Shown here in pieces: positions 13,540 to 20,746 of a stretch of 64,000 bases of DNA (positions within the stretch are counted from its first letter, which is position 1; the number at the start of each line of letters is the position of its first letter). Made by a program: the position numbers and the translations under genes. The notes under the pieces were generated by a model. The model ran no database searches and was not told the origin of the DNA. It saw only the letters and a program-made list of their open reading frames with translations. This DNA is from Mycobacterium paraterrae (lineage in GTDB: Bacteria > Actinomycetota > Actinomycetes > Mycobacteriales > Mycobacteriaceae), in assembly GCF_022430545.2 (NCBI RefSeq), contig NZ_CP092488.2:4836001-4900000 (forward strand), written 5' to 3'.

Positions 13540-13668
13540 GTCAACTTTGTACGACGATGCGTCTCCGGGATCTGCAAGATCGCCTTTGGCGCGACCGCAG
13601 AAGATGCAGCATCTCGGCCTGGAGACGCTCTTAATGATAGGTCAGCCAGCAGACAAGCCGATCTGCCG

Positions 13669-14715
13669 TCATTTCAGCCTTTCAGACGTACCATCTTCCA
13701 CCCCGGCCCAGACCCAAACATCGAGTCCAGAGACCAAGGGTTCGTGCTGCGGCCGCAGCTTGGGTGGAAATACGACTCCGTGACCCGTCACTATGCGGCA
13801 CGCGTCAGCCATTAACCGATCTTCGAGAATCGCACTAAGGCCATCCGCCAACCCGAATCTCCACGGCGAATCGACCGTTTTGATAAGCACGGCTTGACTT
13901 TGCGGCAAAGGTAAGGGCGCTATTCCTTTTATATCGACACGGTATGGGTTATTAGTTGATCTATAATCTTGCACGGAGGAAGGTAATTCCGAACTCGCGA
14001 GCGCCCGCACCTTCCACCATTCGAGAAGTCCGAAAGGTGTAGGAGGTCCGCCCGGCTCGTCTTCTTCTGTAAGATCCAATGCCAGCTTTGTCCGGATCTT
14101 TGCGAGCCGGAGCGCCTTGCCTGTTCGCAGCTCCATGCGTAGTCGCCACTGCGCCCAACCGACCAGACCAGCCTCGCGCCGCATGACCAGTAATATATGC
14201 GCGGCAAGTCCTGTCCTTGCGTCGAGCATTGCCGCGAGTTGATTTTTCGAGGCCTCGTTAACGTGCGCCGGCCGAGGTATCGCCAATAATGCCAAATCCG
14301 GTAAGGTTTCCATAATTGTTTCCGCGCACGTCTTGATGTTCGCTTCTGCGACAACCATCAGCGCGGCGAAAGCATTGCCCAACTTAACGAGATGATCGGC
14401 CATCAATTCTGAGCAATCTTGTAAAATTTCATCTTTGCCGAAGTGTATTGCTTTCGATACGTCGTGTCCGACTAGATCAGTGACCGTGCTTATCGCTTCG
14501 TAGAACTTTTGGTTTGTATCGGCTTGTAGCTCACGCATCCACTTACGGTGCTCCCGGCGACTTGTGAGGAAATGGTTGAGGGCCGCGACCACAACACCGC
14601 CGACGACGGCACTTAGCCCCAGCGGACCAAGGTCTACCAACCACTGCGGAATCGTTGCGCCCGAACTCTGGGTGACTCCTGGCGAACCTGTTGCGATCAA
14701 TTCCCGCATGTCCAC
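13669..14715 (-). CDS. Membrane-anchored protein of the right-end module
   Basis: A 348-residue protein with one transmembrane segment (LGPLGLSAVVGGVVVAALNHF, about 29-49), then a basic stretch SRREHRKWMRELQ and a long helical region (about 60-190) like a coiled-coil bundle. The C-terminal half is mixed and unrecognised. GTG 14715 lies four bases after a TATAGC -10-like box, so the mRNA may be leaderless; ATG 14709 is the alternative. It is upstream of and overlaps (ATGA) the start region of the HNH gene, so the two probably form an operon. The role is unknown; a membrane sensor paired with a nuclease would fit a cargo defence system. Confidence 0.6.
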   Translation of the reverse strand: MDMRELIATGSPGVTQSSGATIPQWLVDLGPLGLSAVVGGVVVAALNHFLTSRREHRKWMRELQADTNQKFYEAISTVTDLVGHDVSKAIHFGKDEILQDCSELMADHLVKLGNAFAALMVVAEANIKTCAETIMETLPDLALLAIPRPAHVNEASKNQLAAMLDARTGLAAHILLVMRREAGLVGWAQWRLRMELRTGKALRLAKIRTKLALDLTEEDEPGGPPTPFGLLEWWKVRALASSELPSSVQDYRSTNNPYRVDIKGIAPLPLPQSQAVLIKTVDSPWRFGLADGLSAILEDRLMADACRIVTGHGVVFPPKLRPQHEPLVSGLDVWVWAGVEDGTSERLK

Positions 14716-15179
14716 ACACGCTATACGCGGGGCCGTGCGCGATTCTGCGACTCACACAGCGCCTGCGGTTTGTAAATCACGTGCCTTAGCCGGTGTTAAC
14801 CTCGGAGCAGCATGTTTTCGATGCTGAAGCAGCGAAAACTAGGCCGGGAGCACCCTCAGCGCGGTGATCGGGTAGCCGCATACGAAAGCTTTCCGGCGTG
14901 AACCGGGGGCTGTCGTAGTTGGGTTGGGGTCCGTTCCGACGCTACTCCGCAAGCCAGCCGCGCACAGCACGCCGGACCGCTCCAGTCCGCAGCCAGTCCG
15001 CAGCTCACCAGACCGCACCCACATCTGGCTAATAGCTACCAACAGTGACAAGTACTGAATCCTGCTCTTGATCAGCTCATTTTTCACGGCAATGACCAGC
15101 TACAGCAAACACTTATCCAACAACGGCTAAAAGTGCCGTATGCGCAGTCCAGAGGCTGTTTCTGCCGTCGAAGGGCTAT
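14716..15179. other. Right-end non-coding region of the element
   Basis: About 460 bp with no gene I can support. It holds the promoter of the divergent membrane gene, the right integrase arm sites at 14983-15017 and the approach to attR. An 82-codon ORF on the minus strand (14839-15087) overlaps the arm sites and has no ribosome site. Confidence 0.5.
14983..15017 (+). repeat. Right integrase arm-type sites
   Basis: CAGTCCGCA occurs at 14983-14991 and 14994-15002, with the same 11-bp period as the left pair. A one-mismatch copy (CAGACCGCA) lies at 15009-15017. They lie about 165 bp from attR. Confidence 0.7.
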
Positions 15180-15224
15180 TTCAAAACCCGTCCAGTGTGA
15201 GTTCGAATCTCACCGAGGGCACCA
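15180..15224 (+). repeat. attR core (45-bp direct repeat, tRNA fragment)
   Basis: An exact copy of 3846-3890: the 3' part of tRNA-Leu from the anticodon loop to CCA with no 5' half next to it. It marks the original chromosomal junction. Reciprocal exchange between the two copies would release a circle of 11,334 bp. Confidence 0.95.
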
Positions 15225-15319
15225 CCGCTGTAGCAGCACTCGCGCGGTTTTCGGGGCCGCCCGCTAGCATTCCGATCGTGTCTCTGCTGGCAATTTGGAC
15301 CCGGGGCTACCACGCTGAC

Positions 15320-15706
15320 GTGCGCTTGGGTGGTAAGAGCCTCGCAAACCTTCTCACCAGCACCGCACTGATGCTGAGTGCGGCAATGTGGTGCCCGGGC
15401 ACCGCATGCGCGGACCCAAGCCAGCAGGACCAGTTCTTGGCGTTACTCGAACAAGAACAGATTCCGCCCACTGGTGCCGGCGAGGTGCCGGGCGTCGTTG
15501 CCCGAGCTCATCAAATCTGCGCCGCACTCAATAGCGGCAGTCCGATGGACACATTGGTCACCGCCGAGACGGACCGTGCGTACGCGGACAATCCAGCCCT
15601 GCACCTTTACGCCGATCGCGTCACCCGAACCGCGATTAGATTCATCACCGCATCGGTGAACATCTACTGCCCGAGCCATCGAGCCGAGCTTCCGCCGTAC
15701 GCGTAG
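15320..15706 (+). CDS. Secreted DUF732-like protein
   Basis: A 128-residue protein with a Sec-type signal peptide: basic start VRLGGKSL, hydrophobic core LLTSTALMLSAAM and likely cleavage after TACA. The mature part (residues about 36-128) has DQFLALLEQEQIPPTG, then HQICAALNSG, and a second Cys near the end, as in mycobacterial DUF732 proteins, where the two Cys form a disulphide. GTG 15320 is chosen because it gives a normal signal peptide; GTG 15278 is an alternative. The function of the family is unknown. It is the first chromosomal gene after attR. Confidence 0.7.
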   Translation: MRLGGKSLANLLTSTALMLSAAMWCPGTACADPSQQDQFLALLEQEQIPPTGAGEVPGVVARAHQICAALNSGSPMDTLVTAETDRAYADNPALHLYADRVTRTAIRFITASVNIYCPSHRAELPPYA

Positions 15707-15771
15707 GTCCCCCGGCCTGCGCTGCGGCCGTGACTTGATGCCAGAATTCCCACAGGCTTCCGCTCAGCGGT

Positions 15772-15777
15772 TACGCT
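15772..15777 (+). promoter_or_regulatory. Putative -10 box of leaderless cya
   Basis: TACGCT (TANNNT type) ends six bases before the GTG at 15784, and there is no Shine-Dalgarno. This is the usual geometry for a leaderless mycobacterial transcript. Confidence 0.5.
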
Positions 15778-15783
15778 TTTGCA

Positions 15784-17109
15784 GTGGTGGCTAAGCGGTG
15801 CGCCGCCCAACAACCAGCAGGTTCGCGGCGAACACCGGATTGTGTAGCAGCAGCGCGAGAACTACCGCGCGCCCGCAATCAGGTCTATGCCGAGCGGATC
15901 GAGCGTCGTCGCCGCATTCTGAACCTCACCGCGGCCATGGCGGTGTTCATCAGCGCCGGTTTCGGCTTCGTACAGGTCTTCTCGGCCCCCACGCTGTGGT
16001 GGACGGGCGTGATCAACATCGTCGGTGCCGCGATCTACGCCTCGGTCCCGCTCCTGCATCGGTTCGGCGAGCTCATCCCGCCGTTGACCTTCATCTGCAC
16101 CGCCTACCTGTCGATTTTCGCTATCTGCTGGTTCGTCGGCACCGGCTCGGGGTTGCAGTTCTATTTTTTGGTTGCGGCGTGCCTGGTGGTGCTGCAACTG
16201 GGCGTCGACCGCATTTTTCTTGCCGCGATTCTGGCCGCGATCGCCGCGGGCATGGTGATCACGTTGCAGTTCCTAGTCCCGCGCGACACCGGAGCCCAAC
16301 CGGTGTGGGCGCTGTCGCTGAGCTTCGTGGTCACCACGATCTCGGCCTGCGTGATGGTGGTGACGACCGTCTGGTACGCGGTGCGTGAGATCGTTCGCGC
16401 CGAAGCGGCGATGGAAGTGGAATACGAACGCTCCGAGGCACTGTTGGCCAACATCTTGCCGGCCACCGTCGCCGAACGTCTGAAAGACCCGGCGCACAAC
16501 ATCATTGCCGACAAATACGACGAAGCCTCCGTGCTGTTCGCCGACATCGCCGGTTTCACCGAGCGGGCCAGTGACATTCCCCCAGATCAGCTGATCCTGT
16601 TCCTGGACAAGCTTTATGGCGATTTCGACGCCTTGGTCGACAAGCACGGTTTGGAGAAGATCAAAGTCAGCGGCGACTCCTACATGGTCGTCAGTGGGGT
16701 GCCCAATCCCCGAGCCGATCACGTTGAGGCGCTGGCAGTGTTCGCGCTCGACATGGCCGAAGTCGTACGCGGGCTGAAGGATTCGCGCGGCAACCCGCTA
16801 CCCTTGAGAATCGGGCTGGCGTGCGGGCCCGTCGTCGCCGGCGTCGTGGGCTCGCGCAGATTCTTCTACGACGTCTGGGGTGACGCGGTCAACGTCGCAT
16901 CGCGGATGGAAGCCACCGACTCGGTCGGCCGAATCCAGGTTCCAGAGGACGTTTATCAACGGCTGAAGGACGGGTTCATCCTGCAGGAGCGCGGCGACAT
17001 CGAAATCAAGGGCAAGGGATGCATGCGCACGTGGTACCTGATCGGGCGTAAGCCCGACACCGGCTCCGGTGACATTCTGACGAAGGCACCTCAAACAGCG
17101 AGGGTTTGA
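15784..17109 (+). CDS. cya: Six-helix membrane class III adenylate cyclase (Rv1625c-like)
   Basis: A 441-residue cyclase that makes cAMP from ATP at the inner face of the membrane. Six hydrophobic helices span about residues 47-205. A linker helix and the class III catalytic domain follow: metal Asp in SVLFADIAGF, adenine-specifying Lys in EKIKVSGDSYM, second metal Asp in FFYDVWGDAVN, and transition-state Asn/Arg in NVASRME. It is a half-molecule like mammalian cyclases and must dimerise. The match to M. tuberculosis Rv1625c is high throughout. The start is GTG 15784 or the adjacent GTG 15787. Confidence 0.95.
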   Translation: MVAKRCAAQQPAGSRRTPDCVAAARELPRARNQVYAERIERRRRILNLTAAMAVFISAGFGFVQVFSAPTLWWTGVINIVGAAIYASVPLLHRFGELIPPLTFICTAYLSIFAICWFVGTGSGLQFYFLVAACLVVLQLGVDRIFLAAILAAIAAGMVITLQFLVPRDTGAQPVWALSLSFVVTTISACVMVVTTVWYAVREIVRAEAAMEVEYERSEALLANILPATVAERLKDPAHNIIADKYDEASVLFADIAGFTERASDIPPDQLILFLDKLYGDFDALVDKHGLEKIKVSGDSYMVVSGVPNPRADHVEALAVFALDMAEVVRGLKDSRGNPLPLRIGLACGPVVAGVVGSRRFFYDVWGDAVNVASRMEATDSVGRIQVPEDVYQRLKDGFILQERGDIEIKGKGCMRTWYLIGRKPDTGSGDILTKAPQTARV

Positions 17110-17158
17110 CGCCCGCAAAGCTTCCACCTCGGTGGTCGGATGTGGGAAAATCCTCGGC

Positions 17159-17755
17159 ATGGAAACCACCGCTGCTCCAAAGTTGTTGCCGCATCTGTGG
17201 AAGTCGACCCTGCTGTCCGGGATCCTTTCGCTGGCCCTGGGCATCCTGGTCTACGTTCTACCCGGGCATTCGATTGTCTTCGCGGCCGCGCTCTTCGGCA
17301 TCTATCTGCTGGTCACCGGTGCCGCGCAAGTGTTCTTCGCATTCGCGCTGCACGTCTCGGCCGGCGGCCGAGTGCTGTCATTCATCAGCGGTGCCGCCTC
17401 ACTGGTGTTGGCCGTGCTGTGTTTTCGGCACTTCGGCCAGGGCTACGCAATTTTGCTGCTGGCGATCTGGATCGGGGTCGGCTTCATTTTCCGCGGCGTC
17501 GCCACATCGATCTCGGCAATCAGTGATCCGCACCTGCCCGGTCGCGCCTGGCAGATATTTCTCGGCTTGGTCAGCCTGCTGGCCGGCATCGTGATGCTGG
17601 GATCCCCCTTGGAGTCGATCGAGATCCTGACGCTGGTGGTGGCGATCTGGCTGATCGTGATCGGCGTCTTCGAGATCGTCTCGTCGTTCGGCATTCGAAA
17701 CGCCTCCAGGCGGCTGGAGAAGACTCTGGCAGGCGGTTCAACACCCGCGGCCTGA
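17159..17755 (+). CDS. HdeD/DUF308-family membrane protein
   Basis: A 198-residue protein of six hydrophobic helices with the HdeD-like repeat pattern (GILSLALGILVYVLPG, then FGIYLLVTGAAQVF, and GIVMLGSPLESIEIL in the second half). HdeD proteins are linked to acid or envelope stress, but the activity is unknown. Size and place next to cya suggest it is the counterpart of M. tuberculosis Rv1624c. ATG 17159 is the only start close to the first helix. It lies 50 bp after cya on the same strand. Confidence 0.75.
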   Translation: METTAAPKLLPHLWKSTLLSGILSLALGILVYVLPGHSIVFAAALFGIYLLVTGAAQVFFAFALHVSAGGRVLSFISGAASLVLAVLCFRHFGQGYAILLLAIWIGVGFIFRGVATSISAISDPHLPGRAWQIFLGLVSLLAGIVMLGSPLESIEILTLVVAIWLIVIGVFEIVSSFGIRNASRRLEKTLAGGSTPAA

Positions 17756-17873
17756 GGTTCGGCGCGCTCGGTGACGTCGAATTCGGTTGTGCCGCAAGCG
17801 GGAATTGCGTGTTGCGTATCCAGCTCCGCGCGTATCCTGGCTGACGGCCAACCTTGTCGACAGAGAGCGTGCG

Positions 17874-18383
17874 ATGACCGGAACGTCGGACCAGCCGGTG
17901 GGACGGGAGAACCCCGCGGAAACACCGCATCCCGGTCCGCTGTATCCGTATCCGCCCGGCTACCCGCCGCCCTCCTATGCCTTCCCGCCCGCGGCGCCGC
18001 CCAAGAACGGCTTCGGTATGGCCGCGCTGGTGTTGGCCGTCATCGGCCTGCTGAGCGTGGCGACGGTGTTCGCGCCCATTGCGTTGGGCGCCGCGGCGGT
18101 GATCCTCGGCGTTCTCGGCCGCGGGCGGGCCAACCGCGGCATAGCCAACAATGGTGGTGTCGCGATTGCCGGGATCGTGTTGGGCGCGTTGGCGATCGTC
18201 GTCGGTCTGGCGTTCATTGCGATCTGGACGACGGTTTGGAAAGACGTCCGGGGCGGTGACTTCATCGACTGTATCCAAAGGGCCGGCAACAACCAGGCCG
18301 CCGAACAGCATTGCGCGGATCAGTTCCGGCACAGTGTGCAGGACCGGTTGAGTGTCACCCTGACGCCGAAGTCGGCGCCGTGA
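17874..18383 (+). CDS. DUF4190 membrane protein with Pro/Tyr-rich N-terminus
   Basis: A 169-residue protein: residues 1-45 are Pro/Tyr/Gly-rich (YPYPPGYPPPSYAFP), followed by two transmembrane helices (GMAALVLAVIGLLSVATVFA and AIAGIVLGALAIVVGLAFIA) typical of DUF4190. A small extracytoplasmic tail has two Cys (DCIQRAGNNQAAEQHC), a likely disulphide. The function of the family is unknown; many members are cell-envelope proteins. It converges with the DUF2156 gene that ends at 18388. Confidence 0.7.
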   Translation: MTGTSDQPVGRENPAETPHPGPLYPYPPGYPPPSYAFPPAAPPKNGFGMAALVLAVIGLLSVATVFAPIALGAAAVILGVLGRGRANRGIANNGGVAIAGIVLGALAIVVGLAFIAIWTTVWKDVRGGDFIDCIQRAGNNQAAEQHCADQFRHSVQDRLSVTLTPKSAP

Positions 18384-18387
18384 GCCG

Positions 18388-19782
18388 CTACAGGCGTCGC
18401 CGGCGCGGCACGAATTCCAGCGACATCATCACGAAAAGCAACGGCACCAGCTGGCTGAGCGACACCAGCACATAACGACGTTCGCCCATGGCGTGGAATT
18501 TTTGCAGGTATTTACACAACGACTCAAGCGCGATCAACGGGTCCAGGCGATGGATCAGCCAGTAGAAGACGGTATGCGCCAAATTCCGTTGCCGCTCTTC
18601 GAATAGGTCGGCGAAAGCTGCGAAGGACAGTGACACTCGTTGAGCACCAGCATCTTTGGCTGCCTTGATCATGTCGACAGTGAGCCGCTCGTCGATTCCG
18701 TTCGGCGCACCGCGGCGCCGCCACGGCACGTCGAGGCTGACCTCTCGGCCGCCACCAGCGGTCGCGTATCGGTGGAATCCTTGCGCGCGGCCTGATGCAT
18801 CCCGCGCGACGGCCAATTGCAGTCCTGGGAAACGGCCTTCGAGCACGCCGTCGAGGCCCATGCTGAATCCGCGGTCGAAGCGCGCCCCGCTCGGCGATGC
18901 CCGCAGGACTCCGCTCAGCTCGGCCAGCTGCCGCTCGTCGAGGTCTTGTTCGGCGATGATCTCAGTGGTGATCCCGCAGTTGTGAGTGCGGCGAACGGCT
19001 TGGCGTAGGTTGCGGAACCTGCGGCCTTCCATCGTGAAATCCCCTACGTCGATCACGACATCACGCCCGATCGGTATCGGCCGCAAAGCTCTTCCGACAA
19101 CGCGCGGGTCACGCCAGAGCGGTAACCGGCGCTCGCTGCACGCGAGCACCGCAATTCGCCAGCCATGCAGGCGGCAATGGGCGACGAAATCGGCGACCAG
19201 TTGGGCAAACTGCGCATCGTCGCCGATGGGGTCGCCGCTGACGACCGCGTATCCGAGCCGAGTCCGGTATGCCAGGGCCGCCCCGCCGTCGGGGCTGAAC
19301 AGGTAGCACTTACCGGCCTGCATGGTGAACGGAGCCAACGGGTCGCGGTTGCTGGCATCGACCAGTTTCCATATGCGCGCCAGGTCCCCGGGCCGTGCCC
19401 GCGCGGTGATCGGCCACATCAGCGCGAGGCCGGAACCGGCGATCAGGACGCCGCCGAGGAGCTTGAAACCCAATAGGTGGGCGGCAATGCCGGCTGTGAG
19501 GCTGATGGCCGCCAGGGCAGCGTGACCCATGGTGACTGGTCGCGTCAGGAAGAGTCCACGGACGATGAACGCAACCGCGGCCAGTATCGCCACCGACCAC
19601 CCGAGTCGGCCCGGCGCGTGCGACCCCGTGTATGTATGGGTGCGCACGATGATCACGATCGGCCAGCAGCCGGCGAGCACCAAGGCAGCCACGGCCGACC
19701 ACCGCGCGGCCGTCGAATCGACGTGGCTGACTTGCTGATCCGAACGGACTCGGCTTACGAGCTTGAGTGACGACTCCTTCAC
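18388..19782 (-). CDS. Membrane protein with DUF2156 aminoacyl-transferase-like domain (Rv1619-like)
   Basis: A 464-residue protein. About residues 28-135 hold four or five transmembrane helices; the rest is a GNAT-fold DUF2156 domain, as in phosphatidylglycerol lysyltransferases. Visible pieces are FSPDGGAALAYRTRLGYAVV, then SGDPIGDD, RFRNLRQAVRRTHNCG and RRGAPNGIDERLTVDMIKAA. Such proteins often transfer amino acids from tRNA to lipids, but the substrate here is not known. The start is GTG 19782. It corresponds to M. tuberculosis Rv1619; the cydABDC genes that follow Rv1619 there are missing. Confidence 0.8.
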   Translation of the reverse strand: MKESSLKLVSRVRSDQQVSHVDSTAARWSAVAALVLAGCWPIVIIVRTHTYTGSHAPGRLGWSVAILAAVAFIVRGLFLTRPVTMGHAALAAISLTAGIAAHLLGFKLLGGVLIAGSGLALMWPITARARPGDLARIWKLVDASNRDPLAPFTMQAGKCYLFSPDGGAALAYRTRLGYAVVSGDPIGDDAQFAQLVADFVAHCRLHGWRIAVLACSERRLPLWRDPRVVGRALRPIPIGRDVVIDVGDFTMEGRRFRNLRQAVRRTHNCGITTEIIAEQDLDERQLAELSGVLRASPSGARFDRGFSMGLDGVLEGRFPGLQLAVARDASGRAQGFHRYATAGGGREVSLDVPWRRRGAPNGIDERLTVDMIKAAKDAGAQRVSLSFAAFADLFEERQRNLAHTVFYWLIHRLDPLIALESLCKYLQKFHAMGERRYVLVSLSQLVPLLFVMMSLEFVPRRRRL

Positions 19783-19860
19783 GCGTACCCCCGCGAGCTC
19801 GGTTGTCCAACCCGATTTCGACGGTACGCCTCAACTGTGTGCCGATAGTTGCCCGGCGCG

Positions 19861-20721
19861 TCAGCTCTTGTCGGGAAAATATTTGACCAGGCCCTCTTGA
19901 ACCACGCTGGCCACCGGGCGCCGCGAACGGTCGAAGAAGTAGCCGGTACCGAGGCCCCTCGAATCCGCCGCGACGGGCGAGGACGTCGAATACAACACCC
20001 AGTCGTTGAAGTTCACCTGGCGGTGGAACCAGACCGAATGGTTGACCGTCGCCGCGAAGATGCGATCGTATCCCCAGGACAGGCCGTGCGTTGTGATGAT
20101 CGAATCCAAGACGGTGGTGTCGGAGCTGTAAAGCAGTGCGGCGGTGTGCAATACGGGGTCGCTGGGCAACTCCCCGTCGGCCTTGACCCACACCCGGTTG
20201 TAGTCCAGCTGGTGGCCTCGATCGCGCATCACCCACGACGGCTCGTTGGTGTATCGCCACTCGATGGGCTGCAACGCGTTCACGAACAGGGGCACCCGGT
20301 CCTCATAGCCCCGCAACCGCTCCCGCAGCGGTGGGACGTCTTCGGGATCGGCGACGTCGGGCGGTTCGACATGGTGCTCGAGACCGCTGCCGCCGGCGAG
20401 GTAGGAGATCATCACCGTGGTCAACAGGATTCCGTCCTGGGTGATGTCGACGCGACGGTTGGCGAAGCGGCGTTCGTCCCGCAGCCGGACCACCTGGAAC
20501 TGCATGTCCTTGCTGGTGTCACCGCCGTTGATGAAGTGGGCGGACAGCGCGTTGGGCGGTAGGTTGCGGGCGCGCGTGCGACTGGCGGCGACGAAGGCCT
20601 GCGCCATCATCAGTCCACCGAAGGTGCGCGGCGGGTTCTTGCTGGGGTGGGTACCGACGAATAACTCGTCGCCCTCGTGGTGCAGGTCGAGGACCTCTAT
20701 CAGTTCGTCGAAGTCGGACAT
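19861..20721 (-). CDS. tesB: Acyl-CoA thioesterase II
   Basis: A 286-residue double hot-dog thioesterase that hydrolyses acyl-CoA to free acid and CoA in the cytoplasm. The N-terminal hot dog has HPSKNPPRTFGGLMMAQAFV and AHFINGGDTSKDMQFQV; the second domain has SSDTTVLDSIITTHGLSW, with the Asp and Thr of the TesB active site, and a final SVVQEGLVKY. Length and order match M. tuberculosis TesB1 (Rv1618). It lies downstream of pykA on the same strand, 25 bp away. Confidence 0.93.
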   Translation of the reverse strand: MSDFDELIEVLDLHHEGDELFVGTHPSKNPPRTFGGLMMAQAFVAASRTRARNLPPNALSAHFINGGDTSKDMQFQVVRLRDERRFANRRVDITQDGILLTTVMISYLAGGSGLEHHVEPPDVADPEDVPPLRERLRGYEDRVPLFVNALQPIEWRYTNEPSWVMRDRGHQLDYNRVWVKADGELPSDPVLHTAALLYSSDTTVLDSIITTHGLSWGYDRIFAATVNHSVWFHRQVNFNDWVLYSTSSPVAADSRGLGTGYFFDRSRRPVASVVQEGLVKYFPDKS

Positions 20722-20746
20722 CGAGAGGTAAGCCTAGTGGCCTAGA

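Larger units (their letters stand above)
3846..15224 (+). mobile_element. Integrated phage-like satellite element (about 11.3 kb) in tRNA-Leu
   Basis: The element lies between two identical 45-bp att copies and starts with a tyrosine integrase next to the tRNA. It splits the conserved neighbourhood pdtaR-tRNA-cya. Its contents are int, an xis-like gene, a non-coding RNA, an initiator-like gene with iterons, HNH, HK97-type capsid, a small head protein, a structured RNA candidate and a membrane/HNH pair. Base composition is lower in GC and patchier than in the flanks. No portal, terminase, protease or tail genes are visible. The layout recalls the roughly 10-kb phiRv1/phiRv2 elements of M. tuberculosis and capsid-carrying satellites. 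That assignment is inference; the boundaries are seen directly. Confidence 0.93.

Noticed and set aside
14839..15087. An 82-codon minus-strand ORF near attR
   Set aside because: It covers the integrase arm sites, has no ribosome site and shows no domain.
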